The notes under the pieces: generated by a model
The model's input: only the letters and a program-made list of their open reading frames with translations
Databases searched by the model: none
What the model was told of the DNA's origin: nothing
Part shown: one piece after another, positions 1-7,185 of the stretch
How positions within the stretch are numbered: the first letter of the stretch is position 1
Layout of the letters: each line of letters starts with the position of its first letter
Program-made: the position numbers and the translations under genes
Origin: Citrobacter sp. Cu233
GTDB lineage: Bacteria; Pseudomonadota; Gammaproteobacteria; Enterobacterales; Enterobacteriaceae
Assembly (NCBI RefSeq): GCF_030332225.1
Contig: NZ_JAOWIF010000040.1
Span: 248,001 to 312,000 of the forward strand
Length of the DNA: 64,000 nucleotides
Direction: 5' to 3'

Positions 1-1032
1 CGCGAGAACGGCCTTGCGCGGCAGCGGCTGGAGAAAGAGCGGGATGCCGACTGGGCGATCCGCGAACTGTTGGCTCGTATGACCCAGCGCTTACAGGGCT
101 GCGAAAACTTTGCCGATGTTATCAATGTCGCACAGCTTTTTGCTCCGAACATTGCCCCAGGCGTTGCCGGGCGGCTCTACATTCTTGACCGGGAAGCCTG
201 GCACATGCGCTGTGCCGCCGAGTGGCTCTCGCCGCAAGGCAAAGCAGACCCTTTCCATCCGGATGAATGCTGGGCAGTGCGCCGTGGGCAAAGTCATCCT
301 CCCGTGCAGGGCGAGCCCGATATCGCCTGCTACCACCTGCCTGAGTCGTGTCAGGCTCATACCCTGTGCATACCGTTGATCGCCCAGGGGGAAGCCATCG
401 GCCTGCTCTCATTCCAGAATCTCAGCGACAATTCTGCCCCTTCTCGTGCTTATCTGGAGCTGATGGCCGAGGCACTTGGACTGGCATTAGCCAACCAACG
501 TCTGCGCGATGCACTACTGGAAAAAGCGCTTTATGACCCACTGACCGGCCTGCGCAACCGCCATCACCTTGAAGACACGCTGCGCACCCAGATGAGTCAG
601 GCTGTCCACAACCAGGAACCGATCAGTTGCCTGATGATCGATATCGATCACTTCAAAAGCATCAACGACCGTTTTGGTCATGAGGCAGGTGATGGTGTGA
701 TAAAAAGTATTGCGGCAATTATTCAGCGCGTTGTTCACGACCACGGAATGGCCTTCCGCTACGGTGGTGAAGAGTTTCTGGTTCTACTTGCCGGTATGGA
801 TGAAGAAGCGGCCAATCGCTTTGCGACGGACATTTACAACGGCGTACGCGAGTTGACGCTCAGCTTTGGCGTTTCTGATATCGGTCACGTTGATGTCTCT
901 ATTGGTGTCGCCAGCTACCCGCAGCACGCCCAGAGCGATAACCTGTTACGTGCCGCGGATGTCGCGCTGTATCGTGCAAAAGAGCTGGGGCGTTCGCGCA
1001 TAGTGAGCTTTGGTATGCTGGAAGCGAGCTAA
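1..1032 (+). CDS. GAF-GGDEF diguanylate cyclase, 5' end outside the window
   Basis: The frame is open from base 1, so the gene starts upstream; TTG at 70 and the ATG at 79 are internal. What is visible is a short charged helix rich in Arg/Glu, then a GAF-like sensory domain (about residues 30-165 of the visible part), then a GGDEF domain opening with DPLTGLRNR and carrying the active-site motif YGGEEF. GGEEF is a functional variant, so synthesis of c-di-GMP from two GTP is expected. The RxxD product-inhibition site that usually lies five residues before the motif is not present (HDHG occupies that slot), so feedback inhibition may be weak. The missing N-terminus could hold a HAMP or membrane domain. 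Family call is secure; the signal sensed is unknown. Confidence 0.9.
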   Translation, partial: RENGLARQRLEKERDADWAIRELLARMTQRLQGCENFADVINVAQLFAPNIAPGVAGRLYILDREAWHMRCAAEWLSPQGKADPFHPDECWAVRRGQSHPPVQGEPDIACYHLPESCQAHTLCIPLIAQGEAIGLLSFQNLSDNSAPSRAYLELMAEALGLALANQRLRDALLEKALYDPLTGLRNRHHLEDTLRTQMSQAVHNQEPISCLMIDIDHFKSINDRFGHEAGDGVIKSIAAIIQRVVHDHGMAFRYGGEEFLVLLAGMDEEAANRFATDIYNGVRELTLSFGVSDIGHVDVSIGVASYPQHAQSDNLLRAADVALYRAKELGRSRIVSFGMLEAS

Positions 1033-1054
1033 AAAGCGGTGCGCAAGCCCAAAC

Positions 1055-1091
1055 GGGTACTTCCTAAAATAACCCACCCGAGGAAGTCCCC
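1055..1091. terminator. Inverted repeat between convergent genes
   Basis: GGGTACTTCCT and AGGAAGT-CCC arms flank a 15-base spacer between the stop of the cyclase and the stop of the convergent hydrolase gene. The position suits a bidirectional terminator, but there is no clear T-run on either side, so this is tentative. Confidence 0.35.
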
Positions 1092-1094
1092 TCA

Positions 1095-2492
1095 TTAAGT
1101 GGTATATTCATCGATAAGTGACTGGTGAGTTTTCTGGATTACATCCTGAATATATGCAGTTGCCTGCTCACCAGGCGCCCCTGCAGGTAATAATCTTATA
1201 CAGGAATCAAGGCCGGTGTAACTGTCTGTTTTATACTGGCACCAAAGTTTCAAATTATTAGCTCGTAAGCGTCTAAATTTGGCTAACTGTATTCGGCCTG
1301 GCGGTGAATTTTTGTGCATACTTCTTATTCTGCGCAAACCTGAAAGTGCCGTGTTTCTAATTAGTGCACGCTGGGCACAATATAGCATCTGGCTGGCGCT
1401 AATCTGAAGCGTTGCACTGGCCTGATTCCAGGCAGCAATGTCAATAAGGGGACTATCTCCGAACCAATAGTGATGATTAAGTTCATATAAATTTTGTAGT
1501 AAGCGGTAGCCATATTTAAACATTATCGCGTAACGCTGTAATTTCTCGACTTGTTCATACTCATGCCACTGTTCTGCCAGCGCAATCTGCTCAGCAAACT
1601 GGCGTTCCATAGCACTGGCATTCTTAATGTGCTGTGCAATAATCCAGGCGCTTGCTTCCTGCAGAGCGCTCTCTGCACCTTCCATACTTACGGCGATTTT
1701 ATCGTATACGTCGCGATTGCTTATCATCGTACGCAAAAAAGGATCTTTACTCCGTTTTTGATAAGGCGTTCCGTAGCCGTAGGTTCCCGGTAGCAAACTG
1801 TCTGCATCGACAAACGCATCGGTAACCACGGTTAATCGGCATTCTGGCAATAAAAAATCATTTGGCGAAACGGTGTGCGGATCACGTCCATCGGTAAACA
1901 GTTCCAGACCGAGCCTGGAAAAAAATGTAGCAACAAGCTCAGAACAAAATGTGCCTCGCGTTCCTTTATCAAAACGACAGGACTCGATTGCTTGCGCAAC
2001 ATGTTTTGCCAGTAAATGTGGAAAATCGGGTAGCGTTATGGCATCAAGAAGTCTCGGTACAGCAGAGTAGGTTTTATAAAAATCATTTTCCTGTAGATCT
2101 TTCGAAGCCTGAATCATCCTGGCGAGATCAATATTTTCGCATGCAGGATGGCGCAATAAAATCCATTCTCTCGGATTTTCGGGGATGCAAATAACCCTTT
2201 CAGCAGTGGACTGCCCTCCGGGATACAGACTCATTGGTAATAAGAAAGTAAATCCGACCCCCGATGTATCCGATTCGGCAAGATATAGACTTTCAATGCC
2301 TGAATCACCCCCATGAATCCAGATAGCGGCATGAGAGTACGGTCCGCGGCTCGCTTTCACAATTAGTGAGCTGAATGGGCTGTTCCCACAAACTAACAAA
2401 ACGTCACCTGGACGCAGCTTTTTCTCCCACAGCAATGGCCCACGACTTTGTAATGCCGCAAGATCGAGTTTCACAGGAACTTCTTTATGCAT
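1095..2492 (-). CDS. YiiX/YebB-like permuted NlpC/P60 papain-fold hydrolase, 465 aa
   Basis: The N-terminal half has the signature of circularly permuted papain-fold enzymes (NlpC/P60, LRAT-like): LRPGDVLL at residues 26-33, the catalytic-type His in YSHAAIWI (H54) and, about 130 residues later, the nucleophile Cys in GTFCSEL (C183). His before Cys is the permuted order. Residues about 255-465 are mostly helical, rich in Gln, Tyr and Arg, and match no domain I recognise. There is no signal peptide or membrane segment, so the protein is probably cytoplasmic. A good Shine-Dalgarno (AAGGAAG) precedes ATG 2492. The gene is a single unit, visibly richer in AT than its neighbours and without an E. 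coli equivalent here, which suggests transfer. Substrate (peptide, acyl or lipid amide) cannot be told. Confidence 0.7.
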   Translation of the reverse strand: MHKEVPVKLDLAALQSRGPLLWEKKLRPGDVLLVCGNSPFSSLIVKASRGPYSHAAIWIHGGDSGIESLYLAESDTSGVGFTFLLPMSLYPGGQSTAERVICIPENPREWILLRHPACENIDLARMIQASKDLQENDFYKTYSAVPRLLDAITLPDFPHLLAKHVAQAIESCRFDKGTRGTFCSELVATFFSRLGLELFTDGRDPHTVSPNDFLLPECRLTVVTDAFVDADSLLPGTYGYGTPYQKRSKDPFLRTMISNRDVYDKIAVSMEGAESALQEASAWIIAQHIKNASAMERQFAEQIALAEQWHEYEQVEKLQRYAIMFKYGYRLLQNLYELNHHYWFGDSPLIDIAAWNQASATLQISASQMLYCAQRALIRNTALSGLRRIRSMHKNSPPGRIQLAKFRRLRANNLKLWCQYKTDSYTGLDSCIRLLPAGAPGEQATAYIQDVIQKTHQSLIDEYTT

Positions 2493-2645
2493 TGTACTTC
2501 CTTGTCGAAAGTTATCGCCATGATTAAGAAGGGATTTCCAAACATAAGTATGGGTGCCCTACCCGTAAAGCCAAAATAATGTTGCCCACCCCGGCCGGGC
2601 AGAGTATTACTTTACCTCTACTCCTGGCAGTGATATGTTGATCAG

Positions 2646-2705
2646 ATGAATATAAAACACGATTGCAACGGTTTTAACTACAAACGTTGGTGGCTGCCTT
2701 CTTAA
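2646..2705 (+). CDS. Trp-rich leader peptide of trpS2
   Basis: A 19-residue ORF starting ATG 2646 and ending TAA 2703-2705, with the C-terminal sequence KRWWLPS; the two consecutive TGG codons are at 2688-2693. Segment 1 of the attenuator begins three bases after the second Trp codon, so a ribosome stalled on TGG would cover it and free segment 2. The Shine-Dalgarno is weak (GATCAG), the main caution. It is the only ATG in that frame before a stop. Function as a sensing peptide is inferred from the Trp pair and the hairpins. Confidence 0.65.
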   Translation: MNIKHDCNGFNYKRWWLPS

Positions 2706-2734
2706 AGGCGGTCAGAATGTGTTTATCCATTTTT

Positions 2735-2772
2735 AAATAACCGCCGAAAGGCGGTTATTTACATTTTGAGAC
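2735..2772 (+). terminator. Attenuator terminator before trpS2
   Basis: Perfect 11-bp stem AAATAACCGCC (2735-2745) with GGCGGTTATTT (2750-2760), GAAA tetraloop, followed by a T-rich stretch (TTATTTACATTTT). It lies 40 bases before trpS2 and competes with an upstream GGCGGT copy for the same ACCGCC arm. Confidence 0.75.
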
Positions 2773-2803
2773 CCCTTTCGGTTTTATACTTAAGGAGTCC
2801 TCT

Positions 2804-3808
2804 ATGAACAACAAATCCATCATCCTTACCGGCGACCGCCCTACCGGGCCACTGCATCTTGGCCACTATGTAGGCTCCCTGCGCCAACGCGCGATACTGC
2901 AACACGATTATCAGCAGTTTGTTCTGGTCGCAGACCTGCAAGGTCTGACTGATAACGGCAGCAATCCACAAAAGATCCAAAATAACATACCCGAAGTGTT
3001 GGCCGATTATCTCGCTGCAGGTATTGATCCCTCACTCACCACCCTTTGTTTACAATCGGCACTACCTGCCCTTGCCGAACTCACCGCGCTGTATATGAAT
3101 ATCGTTACCGTGGCTCGCGTCGAGCGTAACCCAACGGTCAAAAATGAAATTGCGCAAAAAGGTTTCGCCCGTTCGCTTCCGGTCGGCTTCCTGGTTTACC
3201 CGATCAGCCAGGCAGCAGATATTACGGCGTTCAAAGCCAGCCTGGTACCGGTCGGCGACGATCAGTTGCCGATGATCGAGCAAACTAATGAAATCGTACA
3301 CAAAATGAATAGCCTGTTACCGGCCCCGGTTCTGCATCATTGTAAAGCTATGTTAAGCGAAACCAGCCGTCTTCCGGGTATTGACGGCAACGCCAAGATG
3401 TCGAAATCACTCGGTAATACACTGCTCCTGTCGGCAAGTGAAGAGGCTATCCATCGCGCCGTCGGCGCAATGTACACTGATCCTAACCACCTAAAAGTGT
3501 CCGATCCGGGGCAAGTTGAGGGCAATGTCGTGTTCACCTACCTGGATGCTTTCCACCCGGATAAGGCCAAAGTCGCAGCAATGAAAGCGCATTATCAGCA
3601 AGGAGGATTGGGTGATCGGGCATGCAAAAATGAGCTGGAGATGTGCCTGCAAGAGCTCATCGCGCCAATGCGTGAGCGTCGGGCAACCTATATTCAGGAT
3701 AAAGGTATGCTGATGGCTATGCTTAAAAAAGGAAGCGAGCGGGCCTACGACATCACGCAGCAAACGCTAAGAGAAGTAAAACAAGGATTGGGACTGTCGG
3801 TATTTTAA
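2804..3808 (+). CDS. trpS2: Tryptophanyl-tRNA synthetase, divergent second copy
   Basis: Class Ic aminoacyl-tRNA synthetase that activates tryptophan with ATP and charges tRNA-Trp in the cytoplasm. The class I signatures are intact: the HIGH-type motif GPLHLGHY (HLGH at residues 18-21) and KMSKS at 198-202. Its 334 residues equal the usual TrpRS length. It differs strongly from the housekeeping E. coli TrpS I recall (for example LTIGNYMG there against PLHLGHYVG here), so it is a divergent paralogue; trpS proper is expected elsewhere, near dam. AAGGAGT precedes ATG 2804. Such second synthetases sometimes tolerate TrpRS inhibitors such as indolmycin; here that is only inference. The leader suggests induction when Trp-tRNA is uncharged. 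Confidence 0.9.
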   Translation: MNNKSIILTGDRPTGPLHLGHYVGSLRQRAILQHDYQQFVLVADLQGLTDNGSNPQKIQNNIPEVLADYLAAGIDPSLTTLCLQSALPALAELTALYMNIVTVARVERNPTVKNEIAQKGFARSLPVGFLVYPISQAADITAFKASLVPVGDDQLPMIEQTNEIVHKMNSLLPAPVLHHCKAMLSETSRLPGIDGNAKMSKSLGNTLLLSASEEAIHRAVGAMYTDPNHLKVSDPGQVEGNVVFTYLDAFHPDKAKVAAMKAHYQQGGLGDRACKNELEMCLQELIAPMRERRATYIQDKGMLMAMLKKGSERAYDITQQTLREVKQGLGLSVF

Positions 3809-3822
3809 TCTGGATTGATGCC

Positions 3823-3851
3823 CCTCCCGACGGAAAATAACCACCGGGAGG
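3823..3851 (+). repeat. Inverted repeat after trpS2
   Basis: CCTCCCG (3823-3829) and CGGGAGG (3845-3851) can form a hairpin in the gap before the peroxidase gene. There is no T-run after it, so it is not a convincing intrinsic terminator. Confidence 0.35.
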
Positions 3852-3897
3852 AAGGGCTCTGCCGATGTCTAACAGGTTCTGTTCTGAGGAGTTCGCT

Positions 3898-4380
3898 ATG
3901 ACCACCTTTTATCAACTAACAGCCACCAGCCTACACGGCCAGCGTGTCCCTATGGCTGACTATGCTGGCAAGCTGGTTTTGGTGGTTAATACCGCCAGCC
4001 ATTGTGGCTTCACGCCACAATATGCAGGTCTGGAAGCGCTTTACAAAAAGTACGCCGCTCGGGGACTGGTGGTCCTTGGCTTCCCCTGCAACCAGTTCGG
4101 TAAGCAGGAACCCGGCGACGCCAACGAAATCGCGCAGACCTGCCACGTCAACTACGGTGTAAGCTTCCCGATGTTTGAAAAAGTGGAAGTTAACGGTGCC
4201 GCTACGCATCCGGTATTTCGTTATCTAAAAGATGAATTGCCCGGCATGCTGGGGGGACGGATAAAATGGAACTTCACAAAATTTCTTATCGGACGTGATG
4301 GCAAGCCGCTAAAGCGTTTTGCACCGTTCACTACCCCGGAGAAAATGGAAACTGCCATCCTTGCTGCACTTGAAATCTAG
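3898..4380 (+). CDS. Glutathione peroxidase family thiol peroxidase, 160 aa
   Basis: Reduces hydroperoxides with thiols in the cytoplasm. The catalytic set of the family is visible: Cys36 in NTASHCGFTP (the selenocysteine site of animal enzymes), the GFPCNQFG block with Asn65 and Gln66, and WNFTKFL with Trp124 and Asn125. Length matches bacterial Gpx/BtuE-type proteins. I chose ATG 3898 because GAGGAG lies 8 bases upstream; an in-frame ATG at 3865 would add 11 residues without a better ribosome site. It lies 89 bases after trpS2 on the same strand but probably has its own promoter. Bacterial members often use thioredoxin rather than glutathione; the donor is not determined here. Confidence 0.9.
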   Translation: MTTFYQLTATSLHGQRVPMADYAGKLVLVVNTASHCGFTPQYAGLEALYKKYAARGLVVLGFPCNQFGKQEPGDANEIAQTCHVNYGVSFPMFEKVEVNGAATHPVFRYLKDELPGMLGGRIKWNFTKFLIGRDGKPLKRFAPFTTPEKMETAILAALEI

Positions 4381-4654
4381 GTATTCTTGTCATTTGAACC
4401 GTCAGCCTGGTGCCAGGAGCGGACATGATGAGAATTCCAGTGCATTCGTGAACGGGATAAACGCCATGACAACCACTATCCGAATCAGAACGTTATGATT
4501 AAACGTCGGTGTGACCTGTGGCGTAGCAAGCAACCTGTAGAAGCTGACGGAATTGTGTCACGCATAGTGCAAACGTCACTAAACCGCGAAAGTGTTAAGC
4601 GCTACCCCGTCTCGCAGTACGTAACTGGCACCTGATGAGTGAGCAGCCAGTGTT
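4381..4654. other. Gene-free gap
   Basis: Between the peroxidase and the convergent acetyltransferase I see no ORF with a ribosome site, no tRNA and no convincing terminator. The stretch has a mixed composition and may be decayed coding DNA, but I could not recognise any protein in six frames. Confidence 0.4.
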
Positions 4655-5125
4655 CTATTGTTTCGCCAAATATTTCCGCATCAGTGCATTTTGTAGTGTC
4701 ACGCCACGGCAGACAGGGAAACCTCGTCCCACGATATGAAAGCCGTGTCGTAGAAAGAACGCTTCTGCAGCCATACTGACATTTGAAGTAAGTTCACCTA
4801 TTCCACGCTGTCTGGCTTCTTCATGAATGCGGTTCATCAGTAGCGTTCCTATGCCCTGTCCCGGGTAGGCTCCCGAGACAAAGAAATGGTCAATGTACCC
4901 ATTTGGCTGAACATCCGCATATCCCGCGATTTCACCATCCACTTCAACAACAAAGGGACGCAGTGCCTTCATGCGGTTGGCCCACTGTTCCGGGTCAATA
5001 TCTGATGGGGCCCATGCTTCTATTTGTTCATGTGTGTAGTAGTGGGATGCGAGGGTATGTACAGAAGATAAAAACACGCGGAATAACGAAATTTCATCTC
5101 CATTTCTGAACCTTCTGATTTTCAT
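4655..5125 (-). CDS. GNAT family N-acetyltransferase, 156 aa
   Basis: Acetyl-CoA-dependent acetyltransferase of unknown substrate. Motif A of the GNAT fold (Q/RxxGxG/A) is PGQGIGTLL, followed by the helix that cradles the CoA pyrophosphate and the C-terminal block EAFFLRHGFHIVGRG typical of the family's last strands. The N-terminus IRRFRNGDEISLF is a standard GNAT opening, and the HTLASHYYTHEQIEAWAP segment resembles YafP-like members. It stands alone on the minus strand. No substrate can be inferred from the neighbours. Confidence 0.85.
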   Translation of the reverse strand: MKIRRFRNGDEISLFRVFLSSVHTLASHYYTHEQIEAWAPSDIDPEQWANRMKALRPFVVEVDGEIAGYADVQPNGYIDHFFVSGAYPGQGIGTLLMNRIHEEARQRGIGELTSNVSMAAEAFFLRHGFHIVGRGFPVCRGVTLQNALMRKYLAKQ

Positions 5126-5163
5126 AAAACCTCGTTATGAGCGTGGTGTGTAGAACGATATCA

Positions 5164-5316
5164 TTACTTTTCATAACGTTCTATTTTATAGACTGACCAG
5201 GCGATCCCGACATTATCTGCATCGAAGTCTGGATAATCCTGGCTTCTGATCATCTCATATCCAGTTTTGGGTATCGGTTCTGGGTTAAGATGATCGTCTC
5301 TCAGTTCTGGCTGTGG
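5164..5316 (-). pseudogene. C-terminal remnant of an unidentified gene
   Basis: A 50-codon open frame reading on the minus strand and ending in GIAWSVYKIERYEK has no usable start codon (an upstream TAA closes the frame at 5317). Its residue composition looks coding, so I read it as the tail of a lost gene. I do not recognise the family. It lies between two intact genes in a stretch that also holds an EamA remnant. Confidence 0.35.
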
Positions 5317-5324
5317 TTAATGAT

Positions 5325-5669
5325 ATGAATCTCAATCGTTGTTGTTATTTGCTACTGGTCTTCGCTGCAGTCAGCAGCCTTTTTGCCCCACATCCGTTGC
5401 TGATATGGGGCCTGCTCGCCAACATATTGACGCTAACTATTTACGGCGTGGATAAAATAGCAGCGCGTAAGGCCTGGCACAGAGTACCAGAATCTACGTT
5501 GCTGGTATTTGGCGTTGTGGGCGGATGGGCTGGCGCCATTGTCGGCCAACAACTCTTTCGCCATAAAACACAAAAGCAGCCCTTCAAAACTTACTTCATC
5601 ATCAGTGTGATATTAAGCACCTCCGCGATGGTGGCCGTTTATCATTTCTTTCCATTCTCACTTTCCTGA
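5325..5669 (+). CDS. DUF1294 family small membrane protein, 114 aa
   Basis: A small integral inner-membrane protein. Three or four hydrophobic segments are visible (about residues 5-21, 26-38, 56-74 and 87-107). The middle motif YGVDKIAARKAWHRVPESTL and the following GGWAGAIVGQQLFRHKTQKQPF are diagnostic of DUF1294. Function is unknown; some members are fused to cold-shock domains, this one is not. GTG 5313 is an in-frame alternative start four codons upstream; I prefer ATG 5325 because the hydrophobic segment starts soon after it. No operon partner. Confidence 0.8.
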   Translation: MNLNRCCYLLLVFAAVSSLFAPHPLLIWGLLANILTLTIYGVDKIAARKAWHRVPESTLLVFGVVGGWAGAIVGQQLFRHKTQKQPFKTYFIISVILSTSAMVAVYHFFPFSLS

Positions 5670-5858
5670 ACATCACTTAGGGATAGCGCCAGCACTTTGC
5701 AGTTGAGCGTGCCCTGTATTGCTGCGGTAGGTGGGGTACTATTTTTTGGCGAATTACCTGATTTGAGAATTCTGGTATGCACACTGATCGGTCTGGCTGG
5801 CATAGCCATTGTTATTTCATCCGATCGAACACAGAGTAAGGAATCAGCACAGGGATAA
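5670..5858 (+). pseudogene. C-terminal fragment of an EamA/DMT-family transporter
   Basis: Directly after the DUF1294 stop, in the same frame, about 60 codons encode the last two membrane helices of a drug/metabolite transporter: AAVGGVLFFGELPDL followed by LIGLAGIAIVI, with a hydrophilic tail and TAA at 5856-5858. No start codon or N-terminal helices are present, so eight or so helices are missing. This is a deletion remnant. Confidence 0.7.
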
Positions 5859-5862
5859 CGTC

Positions 5863-5900
5863 GGGGAGTCGCACACTGTGCTTCCGTGTTTTGACTCCCC
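5863..5900. terminator. Strong 8-bp inverted repeat
   Basis: GGGGAGTC (5863-5870) pairs with GACTCCCC (5893-5900) over a 22-base loop, just after the transporter remnant. It is probably the former terminator of that gene; the T-run is missing. Confidence 0.4.
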
Positions 5901-6021
5901 CCACATGCATCCTGTCACGCCCTTTGCGCGAAAAACACGCTGCAAAATCAACAAAATATAATCAACTTGCTTAATTACTCTGCAATCGCGTGAAAACATG
6001 CAGAAAAATGCTAATTCCCTC

Positions 6022-6050
6022 TTGCCTCATTCGGCCTGTGCCGCTAATAT
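6022..6050 (+). promoter_or_regulatory. Promoter of the tRNA-Val pair
   Basis: TTGCCT (6022-6027), exactly 17 bases, TAATAT (6045-6050), followed by a GC-rich discriminator (CGTCCCCG) as in stringently controlled stable-RNA promoters. The first tRNA begins 27 bases downstream. Confidence 0.7.
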
Positions 6051-6076
6051 TCGTCCCCGTTGTCACCTACAACGTT

Positions 6077-6153
6077 GCGTTCATAGCTCAGTTGGTTAGA
6101 GCACCACCTTGACATGGTGGGGGTCGTTGGTTCGAGTCCAATTGAACGCACCA
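6077..6153 (+). tRNA. valV: tRNA-Val (anticodon GAC)
   Basis: 77 bases with encoded CCA. Acceptor stem GCGTTCA/TGAACGC, anticodon stem CCACC/GGTGG around loop TTGACAT with anticodon GAC at 6111-6113, T-loop GGTTCGAGTCC. It corresponds to E. coli valV, which with valW precedes ydhR-ydhS-ydhT. Confidence 0.97.
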
Positions 6154-6156
6154 TTT

Positions 6157-6233
6157 GCGTCCGTAGCTCAGTTGGTTAGAGCACCACCTTGACATGGTGG
6201 GGGTCGGTGGTTCGAGTCCACTCGGACGCACCA
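6157..6233 (+). tRNA. valW: tRNA-Val (anticodon GAC), second copy
   Basis: Three bases after the first copy, almost identical to it but with acceptor stem GCGTCCG/CGGACGC and a GGTGG T-stem side. Anticodon GAC at 6191-6193, encoded CCA at 6231-6233. Co-transcribed with the first copy. In Salmonella this tRNA locus borders SPI-2; here the DNA after it is also not E. coli-like until ydhT. Confidence 0.97.
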
Positions 6234-6262
6234 AATCATATCCTTTTGATTTGGTGCTTATC
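6228..6262 (+). terminator. Terminator of the tRNA-Val operon, overlapping the tRNA 3' end
   Basis: GCACCAAATCA (6228-6238) pairs perfectly with TGATTTGGTGC (6247-6257). The left arm contains the CCA end of the second tRNA, so the hairpin competes with tRNA folding until processing. Confidence 0.65.
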
Positions 6263-6444
6263 TACTTCGAAAATTCTCAAACACACTCCTGAAAGTCACC
6301 TTATTCTTCTTGCAGGCCAAGCAAGATACTTTCGTACCGAAAACACCACAATCTGTGGCGTCACCAGATGCCTTCAAAATCCCTTGTGCAGAGCGTATCA
6401 TTCATCATCTTCGCATAACCTCTATAGCCCAGAGATCAGATTTC

Positions 6445-7185
6445 ATGCCCTCTTCAATCACCCTCCTTGCTGCAGGAAGTTTACGACTGGCATTTACCCC
6501 ATTGCTCAATCAGTTCACCCGCCTTAGCGGCATTGAGGTCAACGTTGGCTATGGCCCGGCAGGGTTGCTACGCGAGCGTATCGAAGGCGGGGAACCGTGT
6601 GCACTGTTCGCCAGTGCAAATCGGGCACATCCGCAACGGCTACTGGACACACACCAGGCCGTTTCCACGCATACACTGTGCTGGAATCAACTGGCTCTGG
6701 CCACCAACCGGCGCGGTGAATGGCTGGATTTACTACGCGACCCAGCGCTGCGTATTGGCACATCAACACCGGGCTGCGACCCTTCCGGTGATTATACCTG
6801 GGCATTTTTCGACAACATGGATGCACTGGAACCGGGTCTTGGACGACAGCTCCGTGCACGCGCCCTGCCACTGGTTGGCGGCCGCGATACGCTCAACATC
6901 CCGCCTGGCGAATTGGCAAGCAGTTGGCTTCTTCGCCAGGGGTTGGCCGATCTGTTTATTGGTTATGCGCATTATGCAAAAGCACCCGGTTCACCGTCCG
7001 ATGTTCGCTACGTTGCTATTCCTGGTGAACAGAACATCTTGTGTGAATACCAACTCGCTGTGCTCGATGCTTCCGAAGAGGTGATGAGACTGGTTACATT
7101 TATGCTCGCCCACGACGGTCAGGCGTTCCTGACCGCCGCCGGATTCTTGCCCGCTAGCGGCGGATCGCAAACAGCGGCGCAATAA
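6445..7185 (+). CDS. ModA-like oxyanion-binding protein without signal peptide, 246 aa
   Basis: The fold is that of type II periplasmic oxyanion-binding proteins (ModA). It opens with ITLLAAGSLRLAFTPLLNQF, equivalent to the ModA opening with the ligand-binding serine, continues with a GEPCALFASANRAHPQRL block (ModA: GAPADLFISAD) and an ILCEYQLAVLD strand near the end. There is no signal peptide or lipobox: from ATG 6445 the mature fold starts at residue 4, and the upstream in-frame extension is not hydrophobic. A cytoplasmic role (sensor or storage of molybdate/tungstate) is therefore possible. The 3' end overlaps the convergent ATPase gene by 32 bases, tying it physically to the import cluster. 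The ribosome site is weak, so the start is moderately certain. Confidence 0.75.
   Translation: MPSSITLLAAGSLRLAFTPLLNQFTRLSGIEVNVGYGPAGLLRERIEGGEPCALFASANRAHPQRLLDTHQAVSTHTLCWNQLALATNRRGEWLDLLRDPALRIGTSTPGCDPSGDYTWAFFDNMDALEPGLGRQLRARALPLVGGRDTLNIPPGELASSWLLRQGLADLFIGYAHYAKAPGSPSDVRYVAIPGEQNILCEYQLAVLDASEEVMRLVTFMLAHDGQAFLTAAGFLPASGGSQTAAQ

Larger units (their letters stand above)
2493..2803 (+). promoter_or_regulatory. trpS2 leader region with promoter and Trp attenuator
   Basis: This 311-base gap carries the control region of the downstream tryptophanyl-tRNA synthetase. A candidate promoter is TTGCCC (2582-2587), 17 bases, TATTAC (2605-2610). A 19-codon leader ORF (2646-2705) with tandem Trp codons follows, then three mutually exclusive pairings: GCCTT (2696-2700) with AAGGC (2705-2709); GGCGGT (2707-2712) with ACCGCC (2740-2745); and an 11-bp terminator hairpin (2735-2745 with 2750-2760). 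That is the classical 1:2, 2:3, 3:4 attenuator logic. The pairings are read directly from sequence; regulation by charged tRNA-Trp is inferred. Confidence 0.75.
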
